A DNA stretch of 64,000 bases, taken from the NCBI GenBank assembly GCA_015680685.1, contig MNCI01007639.1, positions 204,566 to 268,565 of the forward strand, given 5' to 3'. Below the pieces are notes generated by a model. The model was not told where the DNA came from and ran no database searches. It saw nothing but the letters and a program-made list of their open reading frames with translations. The DNA comes from Gnetum montanum. Lineage: Eukaryota; Streptophyta; Gnetopsida; Gnetales; Gnetaceae. The translations under genes were made by a program, and so were the position numbers. Positions 13,101-25,324 of the stretch are shown here, piece after piece. Position 1 is the first letter of the stretch; the number at the start of each line of letters is the position of its first letter.

Positions 13101-13508
13101 GAAAAATATAACATTGAGCCTATATGACCTGATCATGACTTCTACAGCACACCATGAGGCTCTGGTTCGCATGTTAATGGTAATACCTATTGACGAGAAC
13201 ATGCTAGCGGAAGAGAAGGCAATCCACTTGGTCATGCTTACTTCTGCATCTGCAGAACCAAAGCCATCCTAATTGACTTTTTACAATGACTCCATTAGGG
13301 AAGACCCTAAAAAGGATTAGGTGATGACAACACCTCTTTTCATCACAATCTGGGTCGGTCAACATAAGATCTGGAAGGTACACGTTGATGATGGGGTTGC
13401 TACAAATGTCATCCCATTCCCTATAGTGGGTAAGCTGGGTTTGGTAAGCCACGTTAGACCCATGAAAATGTCATGCTTAAAGTCATTTAATGGGGCATAG
13501 GTCATAGT
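10170..13508 (+). pseudogene. E2 gag and start of protease
   Basis: Starts at the ATG that aligns with the E3 gag start (MASSTT against MVTSTT). The order is a short N-terminal part, a long Pro/Thr/Ser-rich region (about 10680-11280), the capsid-like region (KYNGEKDPNVHL at 11445, the GKALDWY block near 11565, LDQLMSVKKDPLELAQKFIQWW from 11676), a basic Lys/Asn-rich linker, a zinc-knuckle region near 12350 where the last cysteine reads as tyrosine, and the protease start with VHVDDGVATNV near 13390. Gag forms the particle that packages the RNA. Many stops and frameshifts are present. The protease is interrupted at 13508 by E3 and continues at 30915. Confidence 0.88.
13504..13508. other. E3 target site duplication, left copy (ATAGT)
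   Basis: ATAGT precedes the TGTAGCG that begins the E3 end. GTAGT follows the other end at 30914. Four of five bases agree and the difference is an A/G transition. The bases belong to the E2 protease gene. Confidence 0.8.
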
Positions 13509-15153
13509 TGTAGCGATGAAAAACATTGGTCGCTAGAAATACCAAACGAAAGTCCGTGTATACAGTTCTAACCCCAGATCTGTGCGAGGATCATGCTAGA
13601 GAAAAAATGAATCCAAGGCGCCCTGAATGGTATTGTTGATCAGACAAGGACTTACTTGATTAGTAAAATTTTTTGTGATATTTGGATGATAAAATGATGG
13701 CTCTTTACAAGAAGGTATAATATTGTTAACTTAGCAGGTAATTGAAAATGATGTAATCGATTTACAACGATTTGCAAGATTCGTATAGATAAGGCACAAG
13801 AGATTGGATTTAGAACGTGGGCAATCCCGAGCTCTAAGATTCACCTCACGAACAAAATATATTGAATACAACTATTACAAGAAGACTTCGATTTAGGTGA
13901 AGCACGTGCCAACAACAAGAATGCTATTCAAAGATGAAGCAAGCAAAGGTTTATCTACCTTGTTCTAGCGGATCTGGGTACAAGGAGGTCATTCCCAAAG
14001 CAGAATGTCTATCAATCGGCTATTCCTGACTAAAGATTCTTGCTAATTTCCTTTGATATTCTTGCGATTATTGATCCTCTTTGTTCTCTTGTTAATCTTT
14101 GCTAAAAGTTGTCAACGATTACCAACGGAAGGAAAACTCGCTCACAGAGAAAATTCGTCAAATCTTAGAAGAAATTTTTGCCAACCCTTTGATCTTTGTT
14201 GATTGGAGTATTAATAAGATTAGGGTCAGGAGAAAAATGTGGTTTAGATGATGTGTGTCCTGAACCTACAAAATGCCATTGACTTGATGTGTTTGTTGCT
14301 GAAGCTTGCGGTGCCACGCTGTATTATGCTCTGAAGCGTAATGCATCATAAACCACTCTTGTTTGGAGTTTTTTTGGCAACAAACTGTTCTTGGATTACA
14401 CTGCGATATGCTAAAAGGCGTATTGTAGCGTGTGAACTACTGATATTTGAATTGTGCTATCTTCATCATTGCTTGTATTACACTGCATTATACTAGATTA
14501 CACTGCATCATTCTAGATTGCGCTACATCGTGCCAGATTACGTTGCATCGTGCCAGATTACGTTGCATCCCACTAGATTACGCTGCATCTCGCTAGATTA
14601 TGCTTCATGGTATAATTTAATGTAAAATAGCGAACTTGCAAAAAATTGAAGTGTTGTCACTGCGCTTCCTTTTTTTATGATCAATCCTTCCGGGGTTTAT
14701 TATGCCACGTTGCGTAATGCAGCGTAATAGGCCCCTTAATCGAGAAAGAAACTTGCTGAAGTGCACGGCATGCTGCAGATCATTGCTTAAACCTTAAGAT
14801 TTTTTTTGGGTCATCAAAGTCTTGAATTTTTTTCCATCTTTGATGTTGCGATGGACTGCCTTCTAACATTATGCTACGTTATGCGACTTTACACCATGTT
14901 GCATAATGCAGCGTAATATGCTAAAAGTTAGGATTTTCGAAACATGGAAAAATTGCAAAGTTGAAGGCTTGTTGCTATACACCCATAGCCTCATTCTGTC
15001 TTTTGAAATTTACTTGTGCTATGCCACGCAGCGTGGTAGGATAGACCTTTAATCAAAAAGGGAACTTGCTGTGCCATGCCTTGTCACGACTCCTTGCCTG
15101 AATCACTAGATTTTTCTGAATCATTGAGGCCTCAAAATTTTTATGGTGTTTCA
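13509..15153 (-). repeat. E3 3' LTR
   Basis: On the minus strand it begins TGAAACACC at 15153 and ends at TGTAGCGATG (plus-strand view) at 13509. It pairs with 29344-30914. The TATA box of the 5' LTR has decayed here to GTATTAATAAG near 14210. Confidence 0.92.
14465..14615. repeat. 20-bp tandem repeat in E3 3' LTR
   Basis: Six or seven units of about 20 bp, consensus AGATTACGCTGCATCGTGCC with variation. The matching array in the 5' LTR is at 30237-30370. Further pieces of the form TTACGC...GCGTAA lie on both sides, making hairpins comparable to the TACGCTA palindromes of E2. Confidence 0.8.
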
Positions 15154-16340
15154 ATGGCCCCTATTTGTTGACGTTTAGAGGGCTTGCTCGAAAGGCATTG
15201 ACAAAGAATACGAAATACCAAAGAGGTAAAGGAACCAGTAGCATCCGTCGGATATTGCTCAAATGTCACTCTGTCAAACATGAAAGTGCAAATGTAGGGG
15301 AGGGAAAAGAGCATAGGAGGGATTTTACAAAAGTAAGAGGAGGGAGGTTCAGGGAAGACTCAAGCATGTGAACATGAAACTTTTACGAACAAGTCATTAT
15401 GTCCTTCCGCGAATGTATTTGCGAGAAGTTACGCCATCATACTGTATATGAGGGGCTTGTATGAACGAGTTGTGTTACACGCACGTGGCCTGGATGAGTT
15501 GTTTTACATCCATTTTGCCAAGCTTTGCCCCAGATTATTTTTTGAATTACATTCCACTAGGCAAGTTGCGTTATGCCAGTTCATGGACATGATGATGCGA
15601 AAGAATTTGATTGAATGTTCACACTTTGTATAAGCAAAAAAGAGGGTAAAGGCGGTCATGAGGACAAGGGAAGGGGGAGGTGAAGTAAGGTATCTGATGA
15701 AGGGAGAGGTAGTGTTTGCACTTCTAAGTAGCCAGGCTAATCTGAGTAGCAACTTCAGAACGCCGTGATGCTTCGCCCTCCAATGAATGCATTCTCGATC
15801 AACACTGTCATAACAAGTAACCTACAAAACATAACAAAGAGCAGAGCATAAAAGCAATCATCCTAATCACCAAGGAGAGAGGCTGTTGAAACAAGCACCG
15901 TTCAAAGCGAAAAGGAGAGCGTAGGCCACAAAATAGGGACCGTCACAAAGAGCAAGGGTCCTAATGTTGATGCCGTGGTTCATGAAGCTGCTGTTGACAG
16001 CCAGATTCATCTTGCTCAAATGACTGGGCAAAGAACAAGTTAGATGAATATGCTAATATGGAGTTTGGTGACGGCGATGGATGGAGGCCGTTGAGACTAT
16101 GGATGACCACGGTTTCTTTGAGGCCCCAAGTTGTGAAGTTGATCCTAGGAGCTGCAACTACAGAGCGGCTGTCGTCGAAACATCTCCGAGGGGTCAGTAG
16201 TATGCCTTTTGGCATTTCTGAGAAATCATAAGGATGCCAGTGGGGTAGTGGCATTGCTTCTGTTCCAACATCTTACCCGTCCGATCTGGTAGGGATGCAG
16301 TACAAGAGTGATCATGCTCTCTTGCCTTGTTGATTGTCTG
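15154..16340. other. E3 3' non-coding block
   Basis: Lies between the last dyad array and the 3' LTR. From about 15446 it aligns with E4 47416-48300 (shared ATGAGTTGTGTTACA-like and AAGTAGCCA stretches), so it belongs to the family. E2 lacks it, with its dyad array ending five bases from the 3' LTR. Short open stretches such as 15448-15633 are not conserved in E4. The bases next to the LTR on the minus strand, AAATAGGGGCCAT, are the only candidate polypurine tract. Confidence 0.6.
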
Positions 16341-16436
16341 TTGATGGATTCTAGTTTTGAGTCCTGGTTGACTGTTGTTGTTGGTTTTAAGCCTCAGTAG
16401 GTCGTGGTCTCGATTTAACATCTGGGCAGACTAAAA

Positions 16437-16710
16437 CCTGCTAGTTTTATGTCGTAGCAGACGGTGGAAAAGCTAGTTTATGGTCCCAACAGACCATGCT
16501 ATGGGTATCAGTTTTATGTCATGACCTAGGGACAAGTCTGTGCTAATTTAGCATCTCAAAAGACGTGTGCTTACCTTGCCAGTTTCACGTCATGGCAGAC
16601 GATTGGAAACTTTGCCAGTTTAGCGTCTTGGCGGACGTGTCAAAGGAATGCCAGTTTTACGTCGTAGCAGATGTGTACAACTTTGCCAGTTTTACGTTGT
16701 AGCAGACGTT
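16437..16710 (+). repeat. E3 dyad array after integrase, CGTC type
   Basis: Units read GCCAGTTTTA followed by CGTC, six bases and GACG: CGTC-GTAGCA-GACG, CGTC-ATGGCA-GACG, CGTC-TTGGCG-GACG. One unit has switched both arms, ATGGTC-CCAACA-GACCAT, with six-base arms. The orientation matches the antisense gene. Weaker units extend leftwards to about 16340. Confidence 0.85.
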
Positions 16711-16740
16711 GGTTACCTTGCGTTTGAGTTGAGTCAATGC

Positions 16741-19700
16741 TTAGATGTGGTACCGCTTCAAATAAAGATGATTCACTGGGTTTGGTAGCTCGTTACCGTT
16801 GATATCTGCTAACTTGAATGCTTCGTTGCCATATGCGCTGATGACCAGGAAAGGGCCTTTTCAGTTTGTAGAGAATATGCCTACTGGTTCACGAATGGCC
16901 TTGAGAAATAAGTCTCCTTTCTTGATTGATCGTTGATGCAGATTGTGCTGATGCTTCTATCTCTATTTGTCTTGATATCTTTCGATGGTGTCGAGCATCT
17001 GGATGTGCTTCTCTTCTACTGAGTCTAAATCCACGATTCGAGACTCATTATGTTGAGTCTCATTTATAACTATGGAGAGGACCATCTGTAATGAGGGAAC
17101 CTGTAATTCTAAGGGAAACACTGGTTTAGATCCATAGACTAGGCTATAGGGCATCCTATCTGTAGCTGTTCTGCATGTCGTATGATATGCCCATAGCACG
17201 TAGAGGATTTTTTCATGCCATTATTTTTTGTTGTTGTTGAGCATCTCCTTAAGTAGATTGATAATTACCTTGTTTGTTGCTTCTGCTTGACCATTTGCTT
17301 GCAGGTAATAGGGTGAAGAAAAAGATTGCTTAATACCAAGATTATCTTAAAAAGATTTGGTTTCTGTACTGCTAAATTGTGGCCCGTTGTCAGTCATAGG
17401 GAGTTCAAATCTGGTTACTATATTGTCTAAGATGAAATGGCAAACCTGTTGAGATGTAATCTTCCATAGGGGGATAGCCTCAACCTACTTTGTGAAGTAC
17501 TCAATGGCAGTGATAATGAAACTATGTCCGACAGAAGATTTAGGCATGATGGGACCTATGATATCTAGTCCCCATCGTTGAAATGGCCAAGTAATCTGTG
17601 TAGTGTGTAACTCAGTTGGTGATACGTGTATTAAGTTCGTGTAACATTGGCACATGTCACATGTATTGACTTTAGTAAGGAAATCTTTTTCCATGTATGG
17701 CCAATAGTACCCTAGGTGTCTGATTTTAGCGGCCATGGCTTGCAGGGCTACATGTCCTCGACACAGCTCCTCGTGGACTTCGCTAACTATTCGTTGTGCT
17801 TGGTCATTATTAACACAGGTTAGTAATACCCCATCAAAAAAGCATCTATAAAGAGTACTATCTCCAATGATGATGTATTGGCTAGCACGCTTGCGCACTA
17901 CATCTTTTTGTGCATGTGTTAACTCGTGTGGTGGTTCGCCATGTAGAAGGTAAGTATTAATGTTGTCGTACCATTCTGACATTCCTCCCATGTTTAATGA
18001 AGAGATTTGCATTACTTGAATGACAGGATCTATGCATTCCATCATTAAAGCAGGCCAAGTGGCAAACAAGTGTGGTGGCACACTTAGTGCCAGTGTGGCC
18101 AGTGCATCGGCCACAACATTTTCGTTACACGGCACGTGTTGGGCATCGATTTTTATAAATTATTTCAGGAGATCTTTAGCCATATCACAGTAGGGCTGTA
18201 GATGCATAGCTTTGCAGGTGTAGACTCATGTGATTTGATTGATGACAAGCATCAAATCACCTTGGATTGCCAGGTGTTGAACGTTGAGTTCTATGGCTGT
18301 CAAAAATCCTCTGAGGAGCCCCTCATACTCTACCACGTTGTTTGTACAAGGGAAGGCCAGACAGTAAGCCAGTGGACGCACATCCTCAGGGGAAAGCATA
18401 ATGACAGCAGTAGCACTGCCGCCTCTAGTAGTTGAAGCTCCGTCAAAATATAACATTACTTCGAGGCCTGTTGATACAGGGCTTAAACTATGTACATGCT
18501 CATTCAGAAATTCTAGCTCTATCATAGCTTGATTGTTAATAGGCGATGTAGCTAACTGGTCAGCTATAGCCTAACCTTTGGTGGATGACTGGCCAACATA
18601 ATGTAAATCGAATTCAGCTGTGATAGCTTTCCAGCAAGAGATCCTACTACTCTCATACAAGTTGTTTGAAAAGCTTGCAAAACATTATTTTTGCAAATGA
18701 TATTAACCTAACTACGGAAAATATAATGCCTACATTTTTTGAGTGCAAAAACCAATGCCAAATAGTTATGCTCCACTTCATTGTACCTTGTTTCGTATGC
18801 AAATAGAGCATGACTGAGATAATAGATAGGGGCTTCTGACCTGTCATTCTTTTTCTGGAAAAGTAACATAGCTATAGACACTTCTGAGTTTTCTAGATAG
18901 ATGTAAAAAGACTGATTCTTTTGTGGTAGGAAAACCATTGGTAAGTGTTGCAGCTCCCTTTTCAAGTTGTCAAATGCGCACTGGCAGTTATCGGTCCACT
19001 CAAAATTAACACCCTTTTTAAGGAGATGTTGCATGGGATGTAATTTATCTATTAACTTCACAATGAACCACCTGATAAATTGTAGTCTGCCCTACAACCC
19101 ATGTAGTTCTTTAAGGTTTGTAGGTGGCATTAAATCAATGATGGCTTTAACCTTGTCGGGGTTGACTCGGATGCTAGTCTCTGATACTACAAACCAACAT
19201 GCATCTAGTTTTGACTCCAAATACACATTTCTTTGGGTTGAGCTGTAAGTCATGCTTAAGACATCGTTTAAGGACTAAATCTAGATCATTCGAATGATCT
19301 TCCAACTTTACAGACTTGACAGCTATGTCATCCATGTAGTCGTTCAATCTCCCTAAGAAGTAGTTGCTAAAGATGTATGTCATGGCTCGTTGATACGTTG
19401 CTCCAGCATTTTTTATCCTAAAGGGCATCATAGTGTAATAGAAAGTCCCTCAGGGTGTCATGAATATTGTGGTCAATTGATGCTCTAGGTTAATACGAAT
19501 TTGATTATAACCTGAAAAGCCATCCATAAAGGATAGAAGCACATGACCAATTGTTGTATCAATCAGTTGGTTGATACTTGGTAACAGGAAATTCTTCTTA
19601 ATCGTGGCTTTATTCAGGTCTCGGAAGTCTATGCAGATGCGTATTTCTCCTATTTTCTTAGAGACAACTACAATGTTGGATACCCAGTCTGAGTAATCAA

Positions 19701-20196
19701 CCGTGCGAATAAAACTAGCCTGATATAGCTTAGTGATTTCATTATACATTGCTAGTGCAATTTTTGGCTTAATCTTTCGTGCCTTCTGTCTAATTGCTTT
19801 GATGCATGGGTCTAAAATTATGTTATGTTGTATTAATCTTGGGTCTAATCTCGGCATGTCTTCGTATGACCATGCAAATATAGCAGCGTTATTTTGGAGC
19901 ACTTTCGTTATGCCACTCTACGTCTGTTGGTCCAGGAGGGAACTAACTCTAAGAGTTTTATTTTCACCTTTGTGTGTAACCATAGGGACCTCGCTGAGGG
20001 GGTCCTCGATTACATCACCAGCTTCCAGGTCTAGAGTTTGGGCCAGATGTTCTGGCTAGTCTTGTGATATTTCTGATGTTGCTATGATTGCATCATAAAG
20101 GGAAGGGTCTATTTCTATTAGTGTGTAATTAAGCTGTCTAATGGTCTTCTCATATGCACCCATTAAGGTTAAGGGTGTGGATAAAGCTGCGTCCAT
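16741..20196 (-). pseudogene. E3 pol: RT, two RNase H domains, integrase
   Basis: Starts at the ATG at 20196, shared in position with E2 and E4, and ends at TAA at 16741. RT contains ICIDFRDLNK, LLSFMDGFSGYNQIRI and the catalytic box YMDD (19338-19327), the only intact YMDD in the window. RNase H 1 follows at about 19061-18700. A second, archaeal-type RNase H has LYFDGASTT, NNVVEYEG and NVVADALATLA (about 18525-18100). Integrase has the HHCC finger (17790-17640), WGLDIIGP near 17570, TDNGPQFSS near 17380 and NGQAEATNK near 17290. The C-terminal region ends YLKRYHI. Stops and frameshifts lie between the open segments. RT and RNase H make the cDNA and integrase inserts it. Confidence 0.92.
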
Positions 20197-20788
20197 TTGC
20201 GAATCACCCTGCAAAAATGCCAAAATGGAAGTTGTTACATTATTTTTCTACCAATCTGTTAAATGATAAGAGTTTGTTTTTTTCTTTGTGTCAGGGTTGC
20301 GTATTAGAGAAGCTTCTAGTTTAAGGTCTTAGTGGACCGTCACAAATATGCACAGTTTGTAAAACAATGATGAACTAGGCTTCATAGATGCTTGCGTATG
20401 AAATAAGATGAAAGATGCAATGTGGCGTGTCTAGCGTGTTGAAATAATTGGATTTGAATTTTTGTACAGATTGTAGTTAATGCGACTAGATTATGAGGTG
20501 ATAAACTACGCATTAATTTAAGGTCATTTCGGACCACGATCCACACGATATCTATGAAATTAATGCCCTGATCTTTGCGTTTCATGTCATACTGACATCG
20601 GCATTTTGGGAAAGTTTTGCATCGATCGGGCAGAAAGAAACGTTAGTTTCAAGCATTTTATTTATAAACCAGTGGTTCGTACTCAAAATAGGTTACAAAT
20701 ATCGTGAATTTAGATCTGGCTATAGCAGGAAGGGAGTGGAAGCAAGGTGTAAATAGATAATTTCACGAAAACTCTTTCAATTGCAACT
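20197..20788 (+). promoter_or_regulatory. E3 spacer and antisense-gene promoter
   Basis: Contains two dyads, GGTC-TTAGTG-GACC at 20325-20338 and GGTC-ATTTCG-GACC at 20522-20535. The second combines GGTC/GACC arms with the ATTTCG spacer typical of GGCC arrays. A TATA-like TATAAA at 20663-20668 stands 126 bp before the antisense ATG. E4 and E2 have TATAAATA at 141 and 142 bp. Confidence 0.65.
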
Positions 20789-23700
20789 ATGGCACCAAAG
20801 GTCAAAGGGAAGAATGCTAAATTGGCAAGGATTGACAAAGTGCAGGAGAGCTTGCAGCGGGCTTCGCAGGCCAGAGTTGAGGCTCGGGAAGTTACTCCAC
20901 TCAATCGGTAAGTCACCTTTCGTCCTCTTGCACTATCGTTATATTTGTTGCAGCGTCGTAGTTGTATATTATTTTCCTGAATGTGCATGTTGCGTCGAGC
21001 GTCAATATCTGTTTACATGGATTAAGCTATTTTGGTTTGCAATATTACTTTTTGTCTTTGTTGTTGGAGACGAACCTCATATTATTATGAGGGTTTAGGT
21101 AACGTTGAGTAATACTGAGCAAACATAGTGTATAATCGAAGAATTTAGGTATTGTACTTGTGGGTAGCATAATTAGGGTTTTGTTTTTTTTCCTTTACTC
21201 CCTTAATAGTTACATGTTATGCTAGGGTAATATACAGTGTTTCTTTCATCGCCATTGTCAGAGATAGACCTTGAGCTGTTGCAAGGGTTTGGGCGATTTT
21301 GGCCATGTGTTTCCAGTGGAATCTATAATTTTCTTGGAATTAGGAGAACCTTGATGTAGCATGGTGAATTTTTATATCTAAATGGTTTGTCTGATAGCAA
21401 TGCATTTTTTTATTGTACAGAATTATGCTAAAGCCCATCTTAATCGTTTTGGACATTGTGGGCATTCTATACTGCATGCATGTTCTCGCGGCCAATGTTC
21501 CTCCTCCTCATGCTCGTATAAAGGAGGAGGTGGTGTGGTTTCGAAGAGGCGTGAGGAGGTTCTTGTAATTTTTGCTTCATAATTACAACGTAATTGTCTG
21601 GTCGCATCTACTAAACAATATAGCTGCTACTATTTTGGAGACACTACTGGTTGGTTCAACACAGAGCGTCTTGGCATTCTTGATAGATGACATGATTGAA
21701 ACTATGCGGGCGCAAGACCACAAACAGAGTGTCAAAGGTTTGAGATGTTTGAGCTGGATCTGGGAGATGCCCAGATTCAACTGTTATCATGCCTACAATA
21801 CTCTGTTCATGGCTCGTCACCTCATAACCTACTTCCAGAACCCACCTAGTACCGTGCGTTATGCAGGTGGGTAAGAATTTAAATTTATGTTGTTTCAATG
21901 TGTGGCAATATGCTAAATACTGTTTAAATTTACGTTGAGCGTAAAGAATTCACCCATCTTCTGTGATGTAGATTCTTCATCAATTACAATGGTCTCTTGG
22001 GCGATAATGATACATTGTCCTTGACCAAAAGGGCTATAAGTGAATTCACTTCTATCAGCAACATATGGACCACTGCCATGGGACAACTAGTGTTCAAAAT
22101 CCTAGAATACCCAACCCGCTATGCTAACTTCTTTTCTAGATGTAGAAATCTTGGATGGCTGGATAGGGAATGGACTTTGGACCCTCCCCTCACCGTCGCA
22201 GACGTGCAAAGGAAAATCCCTCCATTTCCTTTGCCATTTGGACATGGTAAACTTTATTATAATGATGAATTATATCAATGTTATTAGCTAGTGATGATGT
22301 ATGAAGTTGTCTCATTTTTGTTACCTTGGCTTAACTATTATTTTGTATTAACAGTCAGGGAATCGCGGGAGATTACGATCATGGCCTCCGATCGCGAGGC
22401 AAATAGTCTCTTCTTCCATTATGATAATATAAAGGAGATACAATGCTGGCTTGGCCATAGAGCGACCCCAGTTATGTTAAGTAATAACCTTTGGGAGGCT
22501 AGACTGATGGACCTGTTCTTGGCCATAACCCCTGATGTTACTGCGGGTGAAATGTTGACCCTAGTCAACTCTTTCAGTGAAGAAGTTGAGCATCTTTGCA
22601 TACGCGTGCGTAACATGTGCATAAATTTTGACATCGATGCTCAGCTATTCACCGATCTCTTTGGGGTCCCCTCTGATGGCTTTCCTATAGAGGAAAATTT
22701 GAAGAGGAGCGCCAAGTACTAGGAAGAGATAGAGGAGTGGCTAGGGGTTAAGAAGGAAGTTATGGGAATCCCCGCTGATAGGGTCGAGTTGGAGGTGGCT
22801 CATACTATTTACCCCCTTTTTCAGGCCCGAGCCTTCCCCAAGACACTTTCACAGGGGAGATTCCTCGTCATAGAACAGGCACGAATTATGCGAGAGGTCA
22901 TGGAGGAGGGGACTCGTTTCAATTAGGTGAGTTATTTTGCTGAAGGCTTGCGCGTTGAAATGGTCAAGCTTTGCAAGAAGCTTGAGTCCCGTTTCAATGT
23001 GCATTTTGCCTTCTTCATAGCTTGCTTTCGGTATTTTTTCAAATTTCTGGTGGTCCAAAGGAATGGGGTCTAGGTGCAACAAGACTGCAGCTAAATTTCT
23101 AAACCATGGATTTTCCATGTTTTCTGCACTATCCGGTCACAAGAACCTCCTGAAGGAATCGGAGAGTCGTTGTCTGTAATGACTATAAATATGGCAGCAC
23201 CTCAAACGCGGGGTCAAGATAGCATGGGTGGGGTGCTCCCCTCTTACACTGGCGATGCATCGAGGGGAAAGTGCCTAGCAGCTGAAATAGTGGACTCGTC
23301 AGTGCCACGGAAGAAACCTCATTTGACCGAGGAACTTGTCGAGCCAGCAAGTGATGTGAGGCAGAAGATGCGGGCCAGGTTTCGAAGGAGTAATCCTCCA
23401 GTAGGTAAGCTAAGAAATGTGCTAATAATTATAGTTATGTTGCATATAGATACTTTTGCATTACGTAATATTTATTGAACTAGAGGGAAATCCTGTGTTA
23501 ACTGAGGACGTTGTGTGATAGCAAAGGAGAAGGCAGTGGAATGGTTAACCCCTGAAATAAGGGCTATAGTTTTGTGACGTGAGGAAAGGGCCCTGACCTT
23601 GGAAGAAGAGGCTCCAATCAACAAGGTGAGCAACATGCAGGCTTCTATGCACGAGAAGGGAGCAGCAGTGGAAGATGCTGAAGTCCTTTCGGCCAAGATA

Positions 23701-24876
23701 GGAAGTGGTAAATGATTTGTAACTGAGTGAGGTTAACTTTTATAGCGTACTAGACTCTAGGAAATTGCTTCTAAAGGTTATATTGGTCATTGTAAAGTCT
23801 CAATTATGTCCTTATATGGAACTTGTTCTGCGTAATAGGTGACCAGGACGTACACTTGTCAACAGTGACGACTCGATCCTGGGGCGAATTTCTTGATAAA
23901 TTTGCCTTTATGGAAGGCGTCGTCCAAGATATGATCGGTTGCATGGAGCGAATCGATCCTGAAGCGGGTACACTACGATCATTACGTAGAAGTTATTCCA
24001 TTGTGGTATTATGTTACCTAATTATGCCTAACCGCCATTTTATGTTATTAGGAGCTCAACTCAGATGGGTTCGGTTGGAGCCTATTGATCTAGATGCCAC
24101 TGAACCTCCATCGGAAGTGACCGTCATGCCACGCAACATTTACGAAGAGATGCGTAAATTGCTGTATGCTCAACTCGCTCCTTATGGAAATGCCAAAGCG
24201 TGAATGAAGACCTTTGGAAGAGACTGTAAAGGTTAGAGAAGGAGAGAGTGGCTCTAAGTGATGAGGTTGGGGATTTAAGATCATGGAACGAATTCCTATA
24301 GGCCCAGGGAATGGGTAACAAGGACTGGTAGACTGCTGTTGTTGACTATGCCCGTTATTGGATGGTCGTCATGAACAGTGTCCAGACTAGCCGCGAACTA
24401 GTCGACCAACGGATGTAGATGGATCTCCTAGCTCAAAAAAATCAAGACTGGAAGGACTTTAGCGTGAGCATGCAAGAATGGAGGCAGACGCAGAAAGATC
24501 ATAAATATGTCTATAAGCAGAAATGCGCTACCTATCGTCAACATTACAAGGAATTTGCTGTCGAGGCACAGTCCCTTCAATTATTCCTTGACGTCATTGG
24601 TGCTTCCAGTGCATTTGAAAGGTTTCAAGAGAAAGTGACGGTAAGTGCCTCCCTAGAAAGGGAAATGACTCTTCCTTGGGGGGGGGGGGGGAGACAACCA
24701 TCTCTTCCTTCTTCCCTGAACCACCCCAATGGACTCCTGTGGAGAAAGGGAAGGTCAAGGCCGGAGCTAATCTAGGAGATGGGGTTTGGTCTGAGCTTAC
24801 CAAGGATGAAATTATGTAATGTTTGTGGGTTGGCTTAGAACAAATCCCTTTTTCTACCGATGCAGGACTGTCACAG
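20789..24876 (+). pseudogene. E3 antisense spliced gene (aORF)
   Basis: Exons: 1 20789-20907 (119 nt), 2 21421-21870 (450), 3 21987-22246 (260, with the acceptor AG lost), 4 22355-23404, 5 23522-23707, 6 23839-23967, 7 24052-24876. The last small exon is not recognisable. Donors include GTAAGT, GTAAGA, GTAAAC, GTAAGC and GTGAGT. The protein starts basic (MAPKVKGKNAKLARIDK). Exon 2 has KPILIVLDIVGILY and WIWEMPRFNCYHAYN. Exon 4 has the core with EARLMDLFLAI and TDLFGVPSDGFPI. Exon 5 is charged. Exon 7 continues as predicted coiled coil and a QKNQDWKDF motif. A few TAG/TAA stops replace CAG, CAA or TGG seen in sister copies. The function is unknown, and likeness to plant mobile domain proteins is weak. 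It lies opposite to gag-pol, so its introns would not be spliced out of the genomic RNA. Confidence 0.85.
24678..24691 (+). repeat. Run of 14 G in E3 aORF exon 7
   Basis: A homopolymer in exon 7 where E4 has an ordinary coding sequence (TTTCCCGCAGGTGAGACC). It shifts the reading frame of this copy. Confidence 0.9.
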
Positions 24877-24954
24877 GTGAGTCGTAGGGTTATTGTGTTT
24901 TTATCATACCTAATTTTGATGGCGATGTTAATATGCATGTTATATGTTTAATGG

Positions 24955-25100
24955 ATAGTTTAAGGCCATTTCGGGCCATAGATAGTTTAAGGCCATTTCG
25001 GGCCATGGCTATATGTGTGAAAGAATAAAATAAATAACACTAAGTCACCAGTTTTAAGCCCTAGCAGGCTGCGATTAGTTTTAGGCCATTTTGGGCCATG
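24955..25100 (+). repeat. E3 dyad array, GGCC type
   Basis: Units GGCC-ATTTCG-GGCC twice in close succession, then a decayed unit and GGCC-ATTTTG-GGCC, each preceded by AGTTTAA or AGTTTTA. The array is placed between the 3' end of the antisense gene and the protease, as in E1, E2 and E4. The remaining bases up to 25320 are AT-rich with no feature seen. Confidence 0.85.
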
Positions 25101-25324
25101 GATAATTCAGGTGCAAAGCGTACGTGATTAGTTTGAGATAAAGTTAAGAGTAATAAAGACAGCTGGTGGAAACATAAAAAAATAAGCATAAGCATAAATG
25201 AGAATAGCTGGTAGAAGTGTAAAGATATGTGCGTAAATGTGATGAGTGTTGGTAAAGCAAAAATAGGATAGCTGATAAAAAATACACGTAAACTGCATGG
25301 CAGTTAGATAACAAGGTTTACTTG

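Noticed and set aside
15448-15752. Open frames in the E3 3' block
   Set aside because: The related E4 block shows stops and shifts in the same frames, so coding is not supported.
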